Source of the DNA: Azospirillum humicireducens
GTDB lineage: Bacteria; Pseudomonadota; Alphaproteobacteria; Azospirillales; Azospirillaceae
Direction of reading: 5' to 3'
Assembly (NCBI RefSeq): GCF_001639105.2
Contig: NZ_CP015285.1
Location: 2,162,501-2,226,500 of the forward strand
DNA length: 64,000 nucleotides
Both the position numbers and the translations under genes were made by a program. This document shows, in pieces, positions 39,613 to 48,232 of this stretch (within the stretch, counting starts at the first letter, position 1; the number at the start of each line of letters is the position of its first letter). The notes under the pieces were generated by a model that did not search any database, was not told the DNA's origin, and saw only the letters and a program-made list of their open reading frames with translations.

Positions 39613-40251
39613 TCACCCTCCCTTCACCTTGTGCAGCGGCTGGCCGGTGCCGGCATCGACGCGGCCCCGGCCGGGTTCCTCCGCCTCCAGCGGCGCGCAG
39701 GCGACCATGGTGGCGAGTGAGCGACGGGACAGTCGCTGGTACTCGTCGGTCCCCTCCGACTTCCAGGCGATCTCGTCCGGCCGCAGGTCGCGCACGACTT
39801 TTCCCGGCAACCCGGCGACCAGCGTGCGCGGCGGCACGACGAAGCCGGCCTTGATGAAGGCCATCGCGGCGACCACCGACTCCTCGCCGATCTCCGCCCC
39901 GTCCATCACCACCACATTCATGCCGACCAGCGCGTTGCGGCGGACGATGCAGCCATGCAGCACCGCGCCATGGCCGACATGCCCGTCCTCCTCGACGATG
40001 GCGTCATGGCCGGGGAAGGCGTGGAGCGTGCAATTGTCCTGCACGTTGCTGCCCCGGCGCAGCAGGATCCGGCCGAAATCGCCGCGCAGGCTGGCGCAGG
40101 GGCCGACATAGCAGCCGGGCCCGACCACCACGTCGCCGATCAGCACGGCGGAGGGATGGACGAAGGCGGTCGGATCGATGACGGGAATGACTCCGTCGAT
40201 GGCATAGACGGTCGGGCGCGGCAAGGCGGGGGTGGCGACGGGAGCGGTCAT
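39613..40251 (-). CDS. paaY: PaaY-like gamma-carbonic anhydrase fold protein
   Basis: A 212-residue left-handed beta-helix protein with hexapeptide repeats (VLIGDVVVGPGCYVGPCASL, then the HVGHGAVLHGC turn with metal-site His residues). The C-terminal EYQRLSRRSLATMVACAPLE segment is typical of PaaY, a thioesterase that relieves CoA sequestration during phenylacetate degradation, rather than of CaiE or respiratory carbonic anhydrases. It lies between the MarR gene (convergent, 16 bp apart) and mhaA (divergent), within the aromatic cluster. A carbonic anhydrase role is the alternative. Confidence 0.85.
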   Translation of the reverse strand: MTAPVATPALPRPTVYAIDGVIPVIDPTAFVHPSAVLIGDVVVGPGCYVGPCASLRGDFGRILLRRGSNVQDNCTLHAFPGHDAIVEEDGHVGHGAVLHGCIVRRNALVGMNVVVMDGAEIGEESVVAAMAFIKAGFVVPPRTLVAGLPGKVVRDLRPDEIAWKSEGTDEYQRLSRRSLATMVACAPLEAEEPGRGRVDAGTGQPLHKVKGG

Positions 40252-40315
40252 GGTCGGCGTTCCTCGGGAGTCTCTTTCCGGTCTTTTGCCGCAAGGCTAC
40301 ACCGCCGCGCCCTAT

Positions 40316-40360
40316 ACACGATACTGATATTCAGTCATGGTAGCTTTCCCTGTATCGTGT
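40316..40360. promoter_or_regulatory. Nested inverted repeats in the paaY-mhaA intergenic region
   Basis: Arms ACACGATAC (40316-40324) and GTATCGTGT (40352-40360) form a perfect 9-bp inverted repeat around 27 bp. Partly inside is ACTGA-TAT-TCAGT (40323-40335), a separate perfect short palindrome. A further GTATCGT occurs at 40406. Position between divergent catabolic genes suggests binding sites for a regulator distinct from the AGTTTC-type operator. Confidence 0.5.
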
Positions 40361-40383
40361 CCATATCCGTCGCGCTGGGCGCT

Positions 40384-40410
40384 TGATTAGTATCAAATGA
40401 AACTGTATCG
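40384..40410 (+). promoter_or_regulatory. Candidate mhaA promoter with embedded operator
   Basis: AGTATC-AAAT-GAAACT (40389-40404) matches the hmgA operator with one arm mismatch. TTGATT (40384-40389) and TGTATC (40404-40410 region) bracket it as weak -35 and -10 elements, the same layout as at hmgA. The site ends 83 bp before the mhaA ATG. Confidence 0.6.
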
Positions 40411-40486
40411 TTGGCAACCATAGCGGTTCGTTACAAGCCGACGCGCAAAAGCGCCCGATCATGGTTTCCGGGGGAGGAAACGCCCA

Positions 40487-42142
40487 ATGCACGCGACCTT
40501 CAGCTATCCCAAATACAGCTTCACACCCTCCGACGAACAGCGCACCGGCGCCGTCCGGCGCCATCCGGTGGTGATCGTCGGCGCCGGCCCGGTCGGGCTG
40601 ACCGCAGCCCTCGACTTCGCCCGCAAGGGCGTGCCGGTGGTGGTGCTCGATGCCGAGGACACCGTCAGCGTCGGCAGCCGCGCCGTCTGCTATGCCAAGC
40701 GGGCGCTGGAGGTGTGGGACCGGCTGGGCGTCGGCCAGCGCATGATCGACAAGGGCGTCGTCTGGAAGATCGGCAAGGTCTTCAACGGTGACCGCATGGT
40801 CTACCAGTTCGATCTGTTGCCCGAGCCGGACCACAAGATCCCCGCCTTCATCAACCTCCAGCAATATTACCTGGAGGATTTCCTGGTCACGGAAGCGCGC
40901 AAGAGCGACCTGATCGATCTGCGCTGGCTGTCGCGCGTCATCTCGGCCAAGCAGGAGACCGACCATGCCGTGCTGCAGGTCGAGACACCCGACGGCGTCC
41001 ACCCGGTCGAGGCAGATTGGGTCATCGCCTGCGACGGCGCCAAGTCGTCGGTGCGCAAGATGCTGGGCCTGGAGTTCCAGGGCGAGGTGTTCAAGGACCG
41101 CTTCCTGATCGCCGACGTGGTGATGAAGGCGGATTTCCCGGCCGAACGCTGGTTCTGGTTCGATCCGCCCTTCCACCGCAAGCAGTCGGCCCTGCTGCAC
41201 ATGCAGCCCGACAATGTCTGGCGCCTGGATTTCCAGCTGGGTTGGGACGCCGACCCGGAGGAGGAGAAGAAGCCGGAGCGCGTCATCCCGCGCGTCCAGG
41301 CGATGCTGGGCGCCGACACGCCGTTCGAGCTGGAATGGGTGTCGGTCTACACCTTCCAGTGCCGCCGGCTGGAGCGGTTCCGCCATGGCCGCATCCTGTT
41401 CGCCGGCGATTCGGCCCATCAGGTCTCGCCCTTCGGCGCGCGCGGCGCCAACAGCGGCGTGCCCGACGCCGACAATCTGGTGTGGAAGCTGGCGCTGGTG
41501 CTGGACGGCAAGGCACCCGACTCGCTGCTGGACAGCTACAGCGACGAACGGGTGGCGGCTGCGAAGGAGAACATCCTGAACTCGACCCGCTCCACCGACT
41601 TCATCACGCCGAAAAGCGATATAAGCCGCGTCTTCCGCGACGCCGTGCTGGAACTGGCGGTCGACCAGCCCTTCGCCCGTTCGCTGGTCAATTCCGGCCG
41701 GCTGTCCACCCCGACCACCTACAGCGACAGCCCGCTGAACACGCCGGACGCCGACGTCTTCGCCGGACGGATGGTGCCGGGCGCGCCGGCCACCGACGCA
41801 CCGGTGGAACGCGAGGGCCAGCCCGGCTGGCTGATGGAGGCGCTGGACGGCCGTTTCATCGTGCTCTACGCCGCAGGTAACGGCGTGGTTCCGGCCGAGG
41901 TGGCGGAGGCGCTGGACGCTCTTGCCGCCGGGCCACTGCCGCTGGCATGGCATGCGGTGACCGAGCGGCGCCGCGGCATCGCCGGGGAACTGGTGGACAG
42001 CGCCGGCCGCCTGCGCGAGCGCTACGACCTGACCCCCGGCAGCCTCTATCTGATCCGTCCCGATCAGCACATCGCCGCCCGCTGGCGCCGCTTCGACGCC
42101 GCAGCCCTGTCCGCCGCGCTGGACCGCGCGACGGGCCGCTGA
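40487..42142 (+). CDS. mhaA: FAD-dependent aromatic hydroxylase, MhaA type (3-hydroxyphenylacetate 6-hydroxylase large component)
   Basis: A 551-residue class A flavoprotein monooxygenase. The FAD-binding VVIVGAGPVGLTAALDFA (about residues 28-45), the DG motif in WVIACDGAKSSVRKML and the GD motif in GRILFAGDSAHQVSPFGARG are intact. In Pseudomonas putida U, MhaA (about 63 kDa) with the small coupling protein MhaB converts 3-hydroxyphenylacetate to homogentisate. Size, the small gene 24 bp downstream and the nearby hmgA/FAH/maiA genes all fit. Related MhpA-type hydroxylases are the alternative. GGGGGAGGAAAC precedes the ATG. Confidence 0.9.
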   Translation: MHATFSYPKYSFTPSDEQRTGAVRRHPVVIVGAGPVGLTAALDFARKGVPVVVLDAEDTVSVGSRAVCYAKRALEVWDRLGVGQRMIDKGVVWKIGKVFNGDRMVYQFDLLPEPDHKIPAFINLQQYYLEDFLVTEARKSDLIDLRWLSRVISAKQETDHAVLQVETPDGVHPVEADWVIACDGAKSSVRKMLGLEFQGEVFKDRFLIADVVMKADFPAERWFWFDPPFHRKQSALLHMQPDNVWRLDFQLGWDADPEEEKKPERVIPRVQAMLGADTPFELEWVSVYTFQCRRLERFRHGRILFAGDSAHQVSPFGARGANSGVPDADNLVWKLALVLDGKAPDSLLDSYSDERVAAAKENILNSTRSTDFITPKSDISRVFRDAVLELAVDQPFARSLVNSGRLSTPTTYSDSPLNTPDADVFAGRMVPGAPATDAPVEREGQPGWLMEALDGRFIVLYAAGNGVVPAEVAEALDALAAGPLPLAWHAVTERRRGIAGELVDSAGRLRERYDLTPGSLYLIRPDQHIAARWRRFDAAALSAALDRATGR

Positions 42143-42166
42143 CCCCCGATTACCCGGAGCCCACCC

Positions 42167-42364
42167 ATGGCCGAACTGATGACCGAGCAGCGCTTCGCCA
42201 GCCCGGACGATGCCTATCAACTGCTGATCGACAGCCACCGCGACCTGACTCCCGACCAGAGCACCCGCCTGAACGCCAAGCTGATCCTGCTGCTCGCCAA
42301 CCATATCGGCGACCCGGAGGTGCTGGCGGAAGCGCTGCGGGTGGCGCGGCAGGGGGTGGAGTGA
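42167..42364 (+). CDS. mhaB: DUF2783 / MhaB-like small coupling protein
   Basis: A 65-residue helical protein (DUF2783), sequence features RFASPDDAYQLLIDSH, LTPDQSTRLNAKLILLLANH and a C-terminal ALRVARQGVE. It lies 24 bp after mhaA, and its size matches MhaB (6.3 kDa), the coupling protein essential for 3-hydroxyphenylacetate 6-hydroxylase in P. putida U. The link is from gene order, length and the function of the neighbour; I cannot compare the sequences here. ATG at 42167 with GGAGCCC just upstream. Confidence 0.8.
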   Translation: MAELMTEQRFASPDDAYQLLIDSHRDLTPDQSTRLNAKLILLLANHIGDPEVLAEALRVARQGVE

Positions 42365-42375
42365 GGAGGAAGCAC

Positions 42376-42504
42376 GGCCCCCTCCCTTCCCATGCTGACG
42401 CATGGCCCCCTTCCCTCCCCCGCCTTCGGCGGTAGAGGGAGTTGAACGCGGAGCGGCGGCAGTTCCCTCTCCCACCGCAGGTGGGGGAGGGCTAGGGAGG
42501 GGGC
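42376..42504. repeat. Composite GC-rich intergenic repeat (copy B)
   Basis: Same order of segments as the copy at 32969-33095: CCCCCTCCCTTCCCA, a CCGCC-TTC-GGCGG hairpin with AGAGGG, then CCCTCTCCCACCG/AGGTGGGGGAGGG followed by CTAGGGAGGGGGC. It lies 12 bp after mhaB, where it may end or stabilise the mhaAB transcript. Confidence 0.85.
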
Positions 42505-42602
42505 AATCGCCAGCCGACACCCCGCCACCTCCCCCACTGACGCCAAGCCCAAGATCGCGTACAAAGGCGCAGGATCCTTGCCTTGCGGAGACTGCGCCCG
42601 TC

Positions 42603-43982
42603 ATGACCCTGCGCCGCCTGATCGTCCTGCTGTTCTTGCTGTCATGGTGCGGACCGGCCCTGGCCGAAGGGCTGGTGCAGACGCCGCTGTCGATCCCCGC
42701 GCGCTTTCCAGACGGCACGTCCGCCACGCTGGAGGCGATGCTGGTCCGGCCCGACGGTCCCGGCCCCTACCCCATCGCGATCATCAGCCATGGCACGCCG
42801 CGCGATCCGGCGGATCGGGCCCAGCTGACGCCGCTGCGCTTCCTGCCGGAAGCCCGTGAATTCGCCCGGCGCGGCTGGGCGACGGCGGTGGTGCTGCGGC
42901 GCGGCTATGGCGGATCGGACGGGCCCTACAGCGAGTCGACCGGTTCCTGCAACAACCCCGACTATCTGCACTCCGCCCGGCAGAGCGCCGAGGATTTGCG
43001 TCAGGCGGTCCGCTATCTGTCGGCCCAGCCCTACGCCGATGCCGGCCGGATCATTGCGGTGGGAGTGTCGGCCGGCGGCCTTGCCAGCGTCGCGCTGAGC
43101 GCCGACCCGCCGCCGGGGCTGCGGGCGGTGATCAGCTTCGCCGGCGGCCGCGGCTCCATCGCCGACAATGAGGTCTGCCGGGAGGAGCGGCTGGTTGCCG
43201 CCTTCGGCACGCTGGGCCGCAGCTCGCCCGTTCCGAACCTGTGGGTCTATGCGGAGAACGACCTGTTCTTCGGCCCGGATCTCGCGAGCCGCCTGTGGGA
43301 GGCCTTCACCCGCGAGGGCGGCCGGGGCGAGTTCATCGCCGCACCGCCCCATGGCAGGGACGGACATTCCTTCTTCACCGCCGGCATCCAGGACTGGACG
43401 CCGATGGTCGACCGGTTCCTGGCGCAGAACGGCCTGGTGCCGCGCCGGACGCCCATCGCGCTGACCCTGCCGGCCCTGCCGCCGCCGCCCGAACTGTCCG
43501 CCGCCAACCGGTCCAAGTTCCCCGCCTATGTCGCGGCCGGCGGCAACAAGGCCTTCGCCGTGTCGCCCGACGGCGCCTATGGCTGGAAATCCGGCCTGCG
43601 CAGCCTGGACGAGGCGCAGAAGGGAGCCTTGGAGACCTGCGCGATGCACACACGGCAAAGCTGCCGCATCGCCTATCTGAACGACCGCCCGGCGGGCGCC
43701 GGTGCCGACATGGCGGCACCCGCCGTACAGGAGGGACCACGCGGCACATCCGTCAGGCTGGAGCCGCCGCCCGAACTGTCGGACGCCAACCGGTCCAAAT
43801 TCGGCGCCTATGTCGAAGCCCCCGGCCGCAAGGCCTTCGCGGTGTCGCGGGACGGCGCCTTCGGCTGGAAGTCCGGCATGTCCAGCGAGGATGCCGCCCG
43901 CCGCGGCGCCCTGGACAATTGCGCCAAATACACCCGCCACACCTGCTATGTCGTGATCGTCGACGACCGGCCGCTGCGGTGA
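42603..43982 (+). CDS. Secreted alpha/beta hydrolase with duplicated C-terminal repeat
   Basis: A 459-residue protein: signal peptide about residues 1-21 (LIVLLFLLSWCGPALA), then an alpha/beta hydrolase domain (about 25-300) with the nucleophile elbow GVSAGGLAS, a candidate acid in YAENDLFFG and the His in GRDGHSFF. The last 160 residues hold two copies of a 60-65-residue module, each with PPPELSxANRSKF, KAFAVSxDGAxGWKSG and two Cys (for example CAMHTRQSC and CAKYTRHTC), probably disulfide-bonded. Resembles periplasmic dienelactone-hydrolase/peptidase-like enzymes; substrate unknown. The ATG at 42603 lies directly before the signal peptide. Confidence 0.87.
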   Translation: MTLRRLIVLLFLLSWCGPALAEGLVQTPLSIPARFPDGTSATLEAMLVRPDGPGPYPIAIISHGTPRDPADRAQLTPLRFLPEAREFARRGWATAVVLRRGYGGSDGPYSESTGSCNNPDYLHSARQSAEDLRQAVRYLSAQPYADAGRIIAVGVSAGGLASVALSADPPPGLRAVISFAGGRGSIADNEVCREERLVAAFGTLGRSSPVPNLWVYAENDLFFGPDLASRLWEAFTREGGRGEFIAAPPHGRDGHSFFTAGIQDWTPMVDRFLAQNGLVPRRTPIALTLPALPPPPELSAANRSKFPAYVAAGGNKAFAVSPDGAYGWKSGLRSLDEAQKGALETCAMHTRQSCRIAYLNDRPAGAGADMAAPAVQEGPRGTSVRLEPPPELSDANRSKFGAYVEAPGRKAFAVSRDGAFGWKSGMSSEDAARRGALDNCAKYTRHTCYVVIVDDRPLR

Positions 43983-44021
43983 GGACCGGTTGGGGAACCG
44001 CACTGCCGCATCCGGCAAAGG

Positions 44022-44056
44022 AAAAGGCCCGTCCGGCACACCGGACGGGCCTTTTT
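44022..44056. terminator. Bidirectional rho-independent terminator
   Basis: A perfect 15-bp stem AAAAGGCCCGTCCGG/CCGGACGGGCCTTTT with a CACA loop, with an A-run and a T-run at its ends. It separates the convergent secreted hydrolase and infC, 39 bp after one stop and 18 bp from the other, and can end both transcripts. Confidence 0.95.
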
Positions 44057-44073
44057 CGTGACCTGATCCCACC

Positions 44074-44610
44074 TCAGCGCGGGGCGAGCACCATGACCAT
44101 CTGGCGGCCTTCGAGCTTCGGCATCTGCTCGACCTTTGCCAGTTCGTCCAGCTCGTCGCGGACGCGGACCAGCACGTTCATACCCAGATCCTGGTGCGCC
44201 ATTTCACGGCCGCGGAAGCGCATGGTCACCTTGACCTTGTCGCCTTCCTCAAGGAAACGGCGCGCCGAGCGCATCTTCACGTCATAGTCGTTGTCATCGA
44301 TGTTGGGCCGGAGCTTGATCTCCTTGACCTCGATGATCTTCTGCTTCTTGCGGGCTTCGTTCGCCTTCTTCTGCGCCTCATACTTGAACTTGCCATAGTC
44401 GAGGATTTTGCAGACAGGCGGTTCCGCCTGGGGAGCCACCTCGACCAGGTCGAGGCCGGCATCCTCAGCGGCCAGCAAGGCATCGCGCAACGACACCACC
44501 CCGATCATCTCGCCATCGGCACCGACGAGACGAACGGAACGAGCCGAGATCTCCCGGTTAACCCGCGGGCCATCGCGGGTCGGGGCGGCTTCGGACGGAA
44601 TCCTGGCTAT
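44074..44610 (-). CDS. infC: Translation initiation factor IF-3, apparent ATA start
   Basis: IF-3 binds the 30S subunit and checks start-codon pairing. The sequence shows the N domain ([20 protein letters not shown] to NAEPPVCK-type [20 protein letters not shown]), the Lys-rich linker and the C domain ([31 protein letters not shown]). I place the start at ATA, 44610-44608, because GGAG lies eight bases upstream and the resulting 178 residues match the family (E. coli 180). A GTG at 44637 would add nine residues and lacks a ribosome binding site. Non-AUG starts in infC are known to mediate autoregulation by IF-3. It is 49-75 bp downstream of thrS. Confidence 0.93.
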   Translation of the reverse strand: MARIPSEAAPTRDGPRVNREISARSVRLVGADGEMIGVVSLRDALLAAEDAGLDLVEVAPQAEPPVCKILDYGKFKYEAQKKANEARKKQKIIEVKEIKLRPNIDDNDYDVKMRSARRFLEEGDKVKVTMRFRGREMAHQDLGMNVLVRVRDELDELAKVEQMPKLEGRQMVMVLAPR

Positions 44611-44685
44611 GGACGCTTCTCCATGGTCTGAAACCACGCGGAAGCCGGCCGTCCAGAGGAACGGCCGGCGGCGTCACGCGGTCGG

Positions 44686-46650
44686 TTAAAACGGCGAATC
44701 GGTCACGGTCTCGCCGGCAGGCGATCTCGCTTCCTCGACAAGTTTAGCCACAGCGGCGTCAAGGGCAAGAATTTCCTGATCCTTACCACCCAGCACGCGC
44801 AGCGCGACCGTCCGTTCATCCGCTTCCCGCTTTCCGACAACCAGCATCAGCGGCACCTTCTGCAGGCTGTGCTCGCGGACCTTCAGGTTGATCTTCTCGT
44901 TGCGGGTGTCGAGTTCGACGCGCAGGCCCTTGCGTTTCAGCAGGGCGGCGACTTCCTCGGCATAACCATCGGCCTCGCTGGTGATGGTGGCGACGGTCAC
45001 CTGGACCGGCGACAGCCACAGCGGGAACTTGCCAGCATAATGTTCGATCAGCATGCCGATGAAGCGCTCCATCGACCCCAGGATCGCGCGGTGCAGCATG
45101 ATCGGCCGGTGGCGCGCGCCATCCTCGCCGATGTAGCTGGCATCGAGGCGTTCCGGCAGGTTCGGATCGTACTGCAGCGTGCCGCACTGCCAGGTCCGGC
45201 CGATGGCGTCGGTCAGGTGGAATTCCACCTTCGGACCGTAGAAGGCGCCCTCGCCCGGCAGTTCCTCATACTCCAGCCCGGCGTCGCGCAGCGCCTGGGC
45301 CAGCGCCCCTTCGGCGCGGTCCCACAGCTCGTCGGCGCCGGTGCGGACGTCCGGACGCAGCGCCAATTTCACCGAGATCTTGTCGAAGCCCAGATCCTTG
45401 TAGACGCCGAGCTGCAGCTTGAAATACTCGGCCGCTTCGCTCTGCACCTGATCCTCGGTGCAGAAGATATGGGCGTCGTCCTGGGTGAAGGCGCGCACGC
45501 GCATGATGCCGTGCAGCGCGCCCGACGGCTCGTTGCGGTGGCAGGCGCCGAACTCCGCCATGCGGATCGGCAGGTCGCGGTAGGAGCGCAGGCCGTGGCG
45601 GAAGATCTGGACATGGCCGGGGCAGTTCATCGGCTTGATGCCCAGCAGCTTCTCGCCGCCGTCAGCCTCCACCTTGAACATGTTGTCGCCATACATGTCC
45701 CAGTGGCCCGACGCCTTGAACAGCGAGCTGTCGATCAGCTGCGGCGTCTTGACCTCGACATAGCCGGCGGCCTTCAGCTTGGTGCGGATGTAGGTTTCCA
45801 GCGTCCGGTAGAGCGTCCAGCCCTTCGGATGCCAGAAGACCGAGCCGACCGCCTCTTCCTGCACATGGAACAGGTCGAGTTCCTTGCCCAGCTTGCGGTG
45901 GTCGCGCTTCTCCGCCTCCTCGATCTGGTGCAGGTAGGCCTTCAGCTCCTTCTCGTCGCGCCAGGCGGTGCCGTAGATGCGCTGGAGCATGGGGTTGCGG
46001 CTGTCGCCGCGCCAGTAGGCGCCGGCCACCTTCATCAGCTTGAAGCCCTGCCCGACCTTGCCGGTGGTCATGGCATGGGGCCCGCGGCACAGATCCAGCC
46101 AGTCGCCCTGGCGGTAGATCGACACCGGCTCGCCCTGCGGGATCGCCTCGATCAGCTCGGCCTTGTAATGCTCGCCGAGATTCTTGAAGTAGGCGACCGC
46201 CTCGTCGCGGTCCCAGACCTCGCGGACGATGGGGATGTCGGCCCCGACGATCTCGCGCATCTTCGCCTCGATCTTCTCCAGATCCTCGGGCGTGAACGGC
46301 TCGTCGCGCGCGAAGTCATAATAGAAGCCGGTGGCGATCGACGGGCCGATGGTGACCTGCGTGCCGGGATAGAGCTTCTGCACCGCATCGGCCAGCACAT
46401 GGGCGGCGTCGTGGCGGATGACCTCGAGAGCGTCGGCGTGGGTGCGCGTGACGATCTCGATCTTGGCGTTGGTAGTGACGGTGGTGGTGAGGTCCTTCAC
46501 CGTGCCGTCGATCTTGACGGCAAGCGCATCTTTGGCCAGGCGCGAACCGATGGACTGGGCAATCTCGAGCCCCGTCACCGGCCGGTCGAACTCCCGCACG
46601 CTGCCGTCGGGCAGCGTGATGGCGATGTTGGACGTCACCGAAGTCACCAT
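44686..46650 (-). CDS. thrS: Threonyl-tRNA synthetase
   Basis: Charges tRNA-Thr. The 654-residue chain has the usual order: TGS domain ([14 protein letters not shown]), the editing/SAD domain, the class II core with the zinc-ligand Cys in [10 protein letters not shown], His in [10 protein letters not shown] and His in [14 protein letters not shown] (motif 3), and the C-terminal anticodon-binding domain with [17 protein letters not shown]. Start ATG at 46650. thrS is followed by infC, the classical order, but rpmI and rplT do not follow infC here. Confidence 0.98.
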   Translation of the reverse strand: MVTSVTSNIAITLPDGSVREFDRPVTGLEIAQSIGSRLAKDALAVKIDGTVKDLTTTVTTNAKIEIVTRTHADALEVIRHDAAHVLADAVQKLYPGTQVTIGPSIATGFYYDFARDEPFTPEDLEKIEAKMREIVGADIPIVREVWDRDEAVAYFKNLGEHYKAELIEAIPQGEPVSIYRQGDWLDLCRGPHAMTTGKVGQGFKLMKVAGAYWRGDSRNPMLQRIYGTAWRDEKELKAYLHQIEEAEKRDHRKLGKELDLFHVQEEAVGSVFWHPKGWTLYRTLETYIRTKLKAAGYVEVKTPQLIDSSLFKASGHWDMYGDNMFKVEADGGEKLLGIKPMNCPGHVQIFRHGLRSYRDLPIRMAEFGACHRNEPSGALHGIMRVRAFTQDDAHIFCTEDQVQSEAAEYFKLQLGVYKDLGFDKISVKLALRPDVRTGADELWDRAEGALAQALRDAGLEYEELPGEGAFYGPKVEFHLTDAIGRTWQCGTLQYDPNLPERLDASYIGEDGARHRPIMLHRAILGSMERFIGMLIEHYAGKFPLWLSPVQVTVATITSEADGYAEEVAALLKRKGLRVELDTRNEKINLKVREHSLQKVPLMLVVGKREADERTVALRVLGGKDQEILALDAAVAKLVEEARSPAGETVTDSPF

Positions 46651-46782
46651 TTACTAGTGTTGGTCTCACCCGCATCGGGTGCCCGGACAGGACCGGGAAC
46701 GCGAAATTTCCATCGCCGCGTGGGGGAATGTCAAGCGCGGTGGCGGAAATCAAGGCAAGCGCTGCCCAAGCACTTGCCCCCA

Positions 46783-46819
46783 CCCTAACCCTCCCCCGCT
46801 GAGCGGGGGAGGGTTAGGG
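46783..46819. repeat. Perfect 17-bp hairpin between thrS and the EAL gene
   Basis: CCCTAACCCTCCCCCGC and GCGGGGGAGGGTTAGGG surround a TGA loop. It lies 17 bp after the EAL gene stop and upstream of thrS (both leftward), so it could end the EAL transcript. It shares the GGGGGAGGGTTAGGG core with the elements at 2162 and 33071. Confidence 0.85.
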
Positions 46820-46836
46820 GGGGGTCTAACGCCCTC

Positions 46837-48111
46837 TCACTCCGGCTTCCGGCTCAGCCGCGGTTCGCCGAACAGGTAGCCCTGGCCGAAGTCGAAGCCG
46901 GTGTCGAGCACCTCGACCAGCTGGTTCTCGGTCTCGATCTTCTCGACGATCAGGTCGATGCCCTCGGCGGCGCAACGGCGGCGCAACTCACGGATCCGTT
47001 CGGCGTTGGCGGGGTCGAGCACCAGCGCGCGGTCCAGCTTGATGCAACGGAACTCGTGGCGCAGCAGCCGGTCCAAATCGATGCCGAGGTCGGTCACCTG
47101 ATCCATCGAGAAGCGGAAGCCGAGCCGCGCCAGTTGCGACAGGATGCCCATCGTCACCGCCCCGCCGACGCTCAGGGCATGCTGGCTCAGCTCGAAGACC
47201 AGCTTCGGCACCAGGGCGTGGTTCTGCGCCATCATGTTCAGGAACTGGCGCATGAACTCCGCATCGGCCAGCGTCGCGGCAGAGATGTTGGCGAAGAAGC
47301 CGATGGCGTGCTGGCGCCGCTCCGTCTCGCGGATCAGCTGGACGCAGCGCACCAGCTGGAGATTGTCGATGGTGGCGATCAGCCCCTCGCGCTCGGCAAT
47401 GTCGAGATAGCGGTCGGGCATGATCTGCTGCCCATCGGCCGACCGCACGCGCGAGAACACCTCGTAGAAGCGATGCTTGCGCTGCGGCAGGCTGACGATG
47501 GGCTGGAGATAGACGTCGATGCGGTCGGCCTTCAGCGCGTCGCGGACCGCCTCCAGAACGGCGGCATCGTCCATGGGCGCGGCGGCGGGCGGAGCCGGCT
47601 GTGGAGCGGGGGACGGCGTCGCGGCCGGACGGCGCGCGCCGCCGGGCGTGCCGCCGGGGTCGCTGCTGGGCGCCGGCGGGCGCGGAGCGCGCCGCTCGGT
47701 CAGGCGGGCGACCAGCGACTGCAGGAGCTTCACCTCCTGCATCACCGCATCGTAGCGCGCGCTGCTTTCCGGCGCGGCGCCATGGTCCGATGCAGGGCGC
47801 TGCTCCAGCAGATGGGCCAGCTCCTCCACACGGTCGCTCAGCCGGGCAATGCGGCGGGCAGCCTTGCTCTCGCGCTCCAGCCGGGTCACCACATCATGCA
47901 CCAGCGCCCCGGCCAGAACCACCAGCGCGCCGGCCAGCCACGCCACCAGCGGATCGGCCTCCGGGCGTAGCGCCCACAGGGCGGCGCCGGCCGAAATTCC
48001 GGCGATCAGGTAAGCCAGCGCATAGACAAGGTGCGTCAGCAAGGTCATCGCGGGAATCACACTGGTGAAAAGGGCAGGGCCGGATCGGAGATCGGCGGTC
48101 AGGGCCTTCAT
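46837..48111 (-). CDS. Membrane-anchored degenerate EAL domain protein
   Basis: A 424-residue protein: two membrane helices (about residues 22-65), a short coiled coil, a Pro/Ala-rich linker, and a C-terminal EAL-fold domain. Catalytic motifs are changed: EAL is EVF (in RFYEVFSRVR), the paired Asp motif DDFG is DQVT (in FRFSMDQVTDLG) and ELTE is ELSQ. The Asn in FFANISA, Lys in CIKLDRA, Glu in IVEKIETEN and QGYLFGEP remain. It is therefore probably a c-di-GMP-binding or protein-interaction domain rather than a phosphodiesterase. Start at 48111 is tentative; 48048 (MTLLTHLVYALAYL) is an alternative. Confidence 0.88.
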   Translation of the reverse strand: MKALTADLRSGPALFTSVIPAMTLLTHLVYALAYLIAGISAGAALWALRPEADPLVAWLAGALVVLAGALVHDVVTRLERESKAARRIARLSDRVEELAHLLEQRPASDHGAAPESSARYDAVMQEVKLLQSLVARLTERRAPRPPAPSSDPGGTPGGARRPAATPSPAPQPAPPAAAPMDDAAVLEAVRDALKADRIDVYLQPIVSLPQRKHRFYEVFSRVRSADGQQIMPDRYLDIAEREGLIATIDNLQLVRCVQLIRETERRQHAIGFFANISAATLADAEFMRQFLNMMAQNHALVPKLVFELSQHALSVGGAVTMGILSQLARLGFRFSMDQVTDLGIDLDRLLRHEFRCIKLDRALVLDPANAERIRELRRRCAAEGIDLIVEKIETENQLVEVLDTGFDFGQGYLFGEPRLSRKPE

Positions 48112-48232
48112 CGGATGCGGAGCCTTCGGCACGAGCATGGCACGGACCGGGCGGACATCCCCGATCACTGTCGGGGCACCCGCTTGACGATCCGTTAATG
48201 CTACGCCGCTGCCGGCTCCGCCCTGCGCGGGA

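Noticed and set aside
40331..42727. Long leftward frame across mhaAB
   Set aside because: Antisense to a flavoprotein with intact FAD motifs; no family features.
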